Source of the DNA: Microcebus murinus
Taxonomy: Eukaryota > Chordata > Mammalia > Primates > Cheirogaleidae
Reading direction: 5' to 3'
NCBI RefSeq assembly: GCF_040939455.1
Contig: NC_134115.1
Span: 29,414,727-29,478,726 of the forward strand
Length of the DNA: 64,000 nucleotides
Positions 58,472-64,000 of this stretch are shown piece by piece. The position numbers and the translations under genes were made by a program. Numbering within the stretch: the first letter of the stretch is position 1; each line of letters begins with the position of its first letter. A model generated the notes under the pieces. That model worked only from the letters and a program-made list of their open reading frames with translations, had not been told where the DNA came from and made no database searches.

Positions 58472-58560
58472 CAGTGTTTCCCAGACTGAACCCCACAGAA
58501 AACACCAGTGCTCCATGAGTTGTCGGGTCCATAAGGATGGTTTTCTATATTCAAGTAGTT
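58472..58560 (+). mobile_element. Possible fragment of an old DNA transposon
   Basis: cagtgtttcccagactgaac and cagtgctccatgagttgtcg recall the left end of a hAT-type element with a cagtgtttcccaaa terminus. The right end is not found. Confidence 0.35.
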
Positions 58561-58995
58561 TTTGACAATTACATACCGAATATGATAAAAAGCTCGCTAA
58601 CCCTTGCAGACTCACACTCCGCCCCTCTTCTCCCTGGATTTCCTGTGGGATCACATTGGTCCATTTCTGTCTCTTGATCAAAAGAGCACAACTTCAGTCT
58701 GCAGACTTCTCTCTCTTTGCTAGTACCTGCTAGTACTAATGCTGAGGTATTGCACTATCCCTTGTGATTTCCCTACACCCTGCCCACACCTTTATAAACA
58801 ATCCAGTTTTATAAACTGTACTCAATTTATCCACATTGAGCATGCCATCAATTTCCTTCCAGGACCCTGAGTGACACACCATATATTTCATTACAGAACC
58901 ATGATGCCTAATGGCATTTTAAAATGTATTCCTCATACTGGTTGATTTGTTCACCACGGTCTCCTCCACTAGAACACAATCACGGTGTCTGGCAC
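58561..58995. other. Unassigned sequence
   Basis: No gene or family recognised. Confidence 0.35.
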
Positions 58996-59280
58996 ATAGA
59001 AGGTGCTTGTCTTAGATGAGGTTTTCTTAGAAGCAGGCCCTTAGCCAAAAATGTGGGTGTGTGTGATTTATTAAGGAAATGCTTCCAGGATAAACTTCTA
59101 AGGGAGAGGGGAGGCAGCGTGGAGAAGAGGAAGAAACCAAGCAGCGGTGCAGTGGCAGTCTCAGCCTGGTCCTGTGGGTGCACTGAAGCATAAATGGCAC
59201 CTCAGAGTTTATTTCTTCTTGAGGCAAGGAAGCTGGTCTTTTGAATGTCCCCTTCTGCAACACCAGTCTGTCATTGGTGG
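58996..59280. mobile_element. Old interspersed repeat, family not named
   Basis: gaggttttcttagaagcagg, gatttattaaggaaatgctt and agggagaggggaggcagcgt are phrases seen in a common old mammalian repeat. The family is not assigned and the ends are uncertain. Confidence 0.4.
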
Positions 59281-59698
59281 CAGAGGCCAGTGAAGGGTTG
59301 GTGACTCATAAACTCCCCAGCACTTCAACTCTCTAAAGGGACCAAGCAGCTTCAGTGGCCACAGGCAAAGCTCTGAAGGAGGGCAGAGCTATGAGTAGGT
59401 AGCAAAGCACACAGAAGCTGGGCGTGGGCACACAGGACCAAGGGGCTATGTGGGGATCTGGGAAGGGAATTGATGGTTTCTTCTAGGGCCATCAAATATA
59501 TGTTAAAAAAAAACAAGTGAATACATGAATGAGTAAATGTCCCCAAAAGGTCCTCCATATAGAAACACCTAATTCTAACACATAGGGCATATCTTTTTGT
59601 CTTGTATTACATTTATTTACATCCCAATTACCTAGTATTCTATGGTAAAAAAAAAAAATTGCTGAGCTAAAAGAGCTGAATTTTCTTTATCCAGGATA
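59281..59698. other. Unassigned sequence with an A run at about 59647-59658
   Basis: No gene or named family. Confidence 0.35.
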
Positions 59699-60205
59699 CT
59701 GGTGTGTTAGGATACTGCATAAAAGCAAACCCAGTAGGATAGAGAGAGAGATGTAAGGGGAGATTTATTATGGAAATTGGCTAGTGTGATTATGGAAGCC
59801 AAGAAGCCCCGTGACATTCCATCTGCAAACTGGAGAACCAGGCAAGCTGGTGGTGGAATTCAGTCTGAGTCCAAGGGTCTGGGAACCCAAAGCACTGCTG
59901 GTGTAAGCGTGTGAAGGCCCGAGAACCTGTAGTTCTGATGCCCAAGGGCAGGAGAAGATGGATGTCTCAGCCTCAGAAGAGAAAGTAAATTTGTCCTTCC
60001 TGTACCTTTTTGTCCTATTTGGACCCTCAACAGGTTAGATGAAGCTGCCCAAAGTGGTGAGGGTGGATCTTTTCTACTGAGTCTACTGATTCAAATGCTA
60101 CTCTTCTGGAAACACCCTCACAGACAAAATCAGAAATAATGTTTTACCAGCTATCTGGGCATCCCTTAGCCCAGTCATGCTGACACATAACATTAACCAT
60201 CACGC
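59699..60205 (+). mobile_element. Old interspersed repeat, family not named, copy B
   Basis: gagatttattatggaaattg, catctgcaaactggagaacc, gagaagatggatgtctcagc, ctgagtctactgattcaaat, tttaccagctatctgggcat and cattaaccatcac make a long copy of the same family as 50155-50480. It contains a 3' part that copy A lacks. Confidence 0.75.
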
Positions 60206-60945
60206 TGGGGTTCAGGCAATAGACCTCCTCATGGCTGAAACAGCAGGGGTGAGTCTTGCCAGCATCACACCTTCTAAAGAAATGAAATAACCAGTACATG
60301 ACAAGTGTGACCCGAGAGAGAGAAAGATGTCACCAATAAGGTTACAGACTCAGCATACAAATGGATACGATGGGGTCTAAGATGAGCCCAGGCCTGCACC
60401 AGTAAGTAGATGACCAAAGAGAAAACAGGGCCCTGGAAGTCTACACACAGGGCGATTGAGAAGGTGACCATGCATGCCACATGGGTGAGGGAAGAAGAAG
60501 AGATCAATGTGAATGTGCCTGTGAGAAGCAGGAACATCAGCAGCAAAAAGTCTACAAAATAATTTTAATGGCAGTAAATCTCTTGCATGACGGTGAAGAG
60601 AAGGTATGGACATATGAATGAAAACCCTAACACTCAAAATAAGATGGCGGCTTTGTCCTAGTCACCATGAACAGAGAGATACATCACTACCCACTATCCC
60701 AGGAGAAGGAGTAAAGATTAAAACCAGAATGGCCTCCATTCGTGATGTTTATTTTTGTTCAAATATGTAAGTTTACCTATCAGTGAAGTGATTATGTTCA
60801 AATAGTGATAACTTCCTTTCTTATAGACCTGTCAGAATACCCACAACCTGGGTGGTATTGTAGCAAAAATATATGTGAATCTGAGGAATGACCGTGTATC
60901 ACTCCACTGTTGTCCAGTCTAGACAGTTGGGCAGACATTGTTATA
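60206..60945. other. Unassigned sequence
   Basis: A 90-codon minus frame (60274-60546) is strongly hydrophobic because of T-rich second positions. It has no match to a family I know. No repeat recognised. Confidence 0.35.
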
Positions 60946-60960
60946 AAAATTATACCCTCA

Positions 60961-61300
60961 GGGCCGGGCGCGGTGGCTCACGCCTGTAATCCTAGCACTT
61001 TGGGAGGCCGAGGCGGGCGGATTGCTCAAGGTCAGGAGTTCGAAACCAGCCTGAGCAAGACCCCGTCTCTACCAAAAATAGAAATAAATTAATTGACCAA
61101 CTAAAAATATATATACAAAAAAAAAATTAGCCGGGCATGGTGGCGCATGCCTATAGTCCCAGCTACTCGGGAGGCTGAAGCAGAAGGATCGCTGAGCCCC
61201 GGAGATTGAGGTTGCTGTGAGCCAGGCTGATGCCACGGCACTCACTCTAGCCTGGGCAACAAAGTGAGACTCTGTCTCAAAAAAAAAAAAAAAAAAAATT
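60961..61300 (+). mobile_element. Young Alu element, strepsirrhine type
   Basis: It starts ggccgggcgcggtggctcac, the unmodified Alu head, and most CpG sites are intact. The Pol III A box (about 60973) and B box (gttcgaaacc, 61038-61047) are intact. The spacer ttaattgaccaactaaaaat is present, as is a nine-A run before attagccggg. The tail is an uninterrupted run of about 19 A. The target duplication attataccctca is perfect (60949-60960 and 61299-61310). Within the window this is the most recent Alu. Confidence 0.98.
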
Positions 61301-61310
61301 ATACCCTCAA

Positions 61311-64000
61311 ACAAGATCTTGGTGTAAAGTTATTAATGCCAAAATCTTGGGTGTTTTAGAGTCTTAAAAACAGATAAGAAAACAAAACAAAATAGTACAT
61401 CCTTATTTTTAACTATGTTCCCAATGTCAAGAGCACAGGATATAGGAGCCCTGGAAGGGTGAGATACTACAGTGCATGATGACTGAGAAGGGAAGCCAGC
61501 TCATTTCCTTTCCACCATATTTGAATCCAGAAGGTCTCTACGGTTCATGTGTCCTCACTATGGACAGGTGCACATTGATTTAAAGGATTAAGACAAGAAC
61601 CGATCTGACTCTTGTCACACCCTTTAAAGAAGGCAGAAATAGAAGCCCTGACCACAAACTTGGGCTTGTTTCTAGGGTTTGAAAATGTACAGTTAATCCA
61701 GACTATTATTACTTCTGAGCTTTCACCACTAGCAGTAATGTGCCAAAGGAAGTCTGAGATTCTACAGCCCAACCTGTAAGTCTGAAATAATGGAACTGAG
61801 GATGAACTCAATCCATTAACCATTTCTTGGTGTGCCTTGCTCTGCTTTTGGGGAGAGTGGTGTGAGGGCTGGGGTAGAGGATTAGATAATGTATGACAGA
61901 ATCTCTGGTCCGAAGGCAATAAAAGTGAACCGCTGTGGTGGAAACAATGGGCTGGGAGTGAATTAGAACCATTCTTTATGTGGCAAGTTTGACATAAAAG
62001 TGTTAGTAGATACCTAGAAAGAAATTTTCTACATGTTCAAAAATATCAAAGTGGGTAGGAAAGCTGTGAGCATTTGAGTCCATCCTCTCCTACTGATTTG
62101 TCTGCAGCTTGGGGAATATTTCCCATTGCCAACAAACTCTGCTAGGTGAAGCCTGCAGCAAAAACCCTTTTGGAGGAGCTGCCCAGACTCGACTTGCTGC
62201 ACCAAACAAGGAATCCAAAGAGAAACTTCCCTGGTGTGGGCTCCGAGCTTTGCTCCTCCCTATCCATCATCCCCTAGCACCATGGTCCAATTAAAGTCCT
62301 TAGAATCGACCCATCCTGAGAGCTCCTCCTCCTTGGGGATAGCCTGTCATATAGTTGGGGTTGGAGCCCCACTCTAGCCAATGCCTTTTGTAAAAATAGA
62401 TTCGTCATGCATGGGTGGGAATTCAGCAGAGGGGAAGAAGGAGTCATGATTTCAGGTAGATTGTCTGCAGGTTTCTGATTACCCCTTTGACTACTCATTA
62501 CCACCACGCAGCCAGTATTCTTCATTGTGAGAGGAAAACAACTGGCCATGTGTGCATTGTTCTCCGCAGACCAGGAGCTGTGTAATCAAATACCTAGGAG
62601 AGTCATGCAAGTAACAGAAATTATAAAAGCCTGCTGAGCACCAGGCCTCCTGAAAAGGCATTTAGTATCAGAGTTTGTTTGTTTTTAAACATCATTTGTT
62701 TGCTTGCTGTAACATTGTGCTGGCCAAACAAAATGTATCTACATTCTAAATTCTAACCACAGGCCACTAGAGTGTAACCTATGATGTCGATGGCCCTTTC
62801 TCTTTAATGAGCAGAAATAATGACAAAAATGCAAGAAACTGTTCTAACATTTTTGTTTATGTTGATGGTTCTTTCTCAAAGAAAACCAGACATTTTGTCC
62901 AACTGTGTCTATAAAAGCACAATTAGAAAAGAAACATTTCAATACACGATGTTTCTTCCTGCTGCTAATCCTAAAAACAAGAACTCAAAGAATCTAAAAG
63001 GAACATCAATTTTGAAAGTATGTTTATTTGCTACTTCTTGGTGATTTAATGTAGATAGCCTCCAGACTGCTGGAGGTAGAATTAACATAGAATCAGCCCT
63101 CATGAGAACAGCTGCAAAAGAAAAGTCCCAAATGCCCTAAATATCTCCTCTAGTGGTTCGCTGCAGAGCCCTAAAGCTATTGGCATTAGCAGCTATTATT
63201 TTTTAAATTTCTAAAAAAAGCGATAATTCAATAATCAGATATTAAAGGCCTATGAGTCGTTAGACTTGGGCATTTTATCCGGGGTGTGTCTCACTTACAG
63301 GCATAGAACACTGGTTGATTCAGTTGCATGGAGTTGTCTACTTGATTGACCAACTGGCAGCCTCCACCTCCTAGCAAAGACCAGTGTCTAAGGGAAACAG
63401 GAGGTAGGTTTTACTGGCTGGCATTTTTCCATTAGGAGCATCCTCATCTACATTGTCTTTTCTTGATGGCCCCTTCTGTCGGCAGGTGTGGAATCTACAA
63501 AACTTCTGCCGGTCTTAGGAAAAAGATTTTCTCCTTCTTGAAACGATCCCAGTGCATATGCAAGGCTCTCAGGCAGGGGATGCTACGGCACGTCTCTCAG
63601 TGGGCAGCTCACAGGACACCAAACACGTGCAGCTGATTAAATAACTACTCCATTTTTAAAAAGCTTAATTCAGAGTATACATTTTGCCATTTTCCCCAGA
63701 AGACTCTTATGGCTATCTAGTTTCTGCAATCCCCACTGTGAATTCTTTCACTTCTTCTGAAACTCCAGACTAGCCTATGAAAAATCCCTTTCTTCCTGAT
63801 TCTACTAGCAGAAAATTGATACTTAACCACGTTACTTGTCTCTTCTGTGTTAACTTTCTCACTCTCTAAAAATGGCTGATCCTGCTTTCCAAACTGTCCT
63901 TAGTACTGATACCTGTGTATAGGCATGTATATGCAAATAAAAATTCACACAAGGTAAGTTGTGGAAGTCCTTTTTTGTTAATAAATTATAACTATATAAT
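61311..64000. other. Long unassigned stretch to the window end
   Basis: About 2.7 kb without any repeat I can name, unusual for this window. Frames do not exceed 124 codons (61545-61919, minus) and have no known domain. CTCF-like but incomplete ctctagtggttcgc lies at 63149-63162. It is a candidate for conserved non-coding DNA. Confidence 0.4.

Noticed and set aside
60274..60546. Hydrophobic 90-codon minus frame that looks like a membrane protein
   Set aside because: Hydrophobicity comes from a T-rich strand. There is no family match that I can name, no partner exons, and a second frame overlaps it.

Overview
This window reads as nuclear DNA of a strepsirrhine primate, most likely a lemur. 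Seven Alu elements carry the diagnostic right-monomer spacer with ttaattggccaact, which is typical of lemuriform Alus. A short L1 3' end at 34.28 kb has the strepsirrhine form. No galago-type tRNA/7SL hybrid monomers were seen. I infer the clade from these repeats; the species cannot be fixed from the sequence alone.

I find no convincing protein-coding exon, tRNA or rRNA. Open frames are short, overlap in several frames, and mostly fall inside repeats, so the window behaves as a gene desert, large intron or intergenic block. What can be annotated is layered mobile-element history. (1) 1-10 kb: an MLT1-like LTR split by a MER2-like Tigger element, an Alu, and a decayed antisense ERVL pol remnant (about 4.1-6.96 kb). 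(2) 10-19 kb: an antisense L1 with an internal gap, a MER5-type hAT element, and a long antisense L2 that retains reverse-transcriptase sequence and is itself interrupted. (3) 19-31 kb: Alus, MIRs, L2 pieces, a MER1-type and a MER20-type hAT element. (4) 31-46 kb: further MIR, L1, L2 and CR1/L3 fossils and two Alus. (5) 46-56 kb: three copies of a hAT-type miniature element with terminal caggggtcctcaaact, an MLT1-like LTR that was hit by a younger TG...CA solo LTR, and an L1 that was hit by an Alu. (6) 56-64 kb: a CpG-rich, G-quadruplex-bearing segment with a strong CTCF-like motif, an L1MA-type tail, and the best preserved Alu.

The most interesting items are the hAT miniature elements (one with a perfect 8-bp target duplication; two different cores between the same ends), the nested solo LTR at 47.27-47.95 kb, and the 57.6 kb cluster, whose CTCF-like motif lies in convergent orientation to one at 39.83 kb. 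These could matter for regulation or chromatin folding, but that is inference from motifs. Repeat family names are given from memory of consensus sequences and should be read as best matches.
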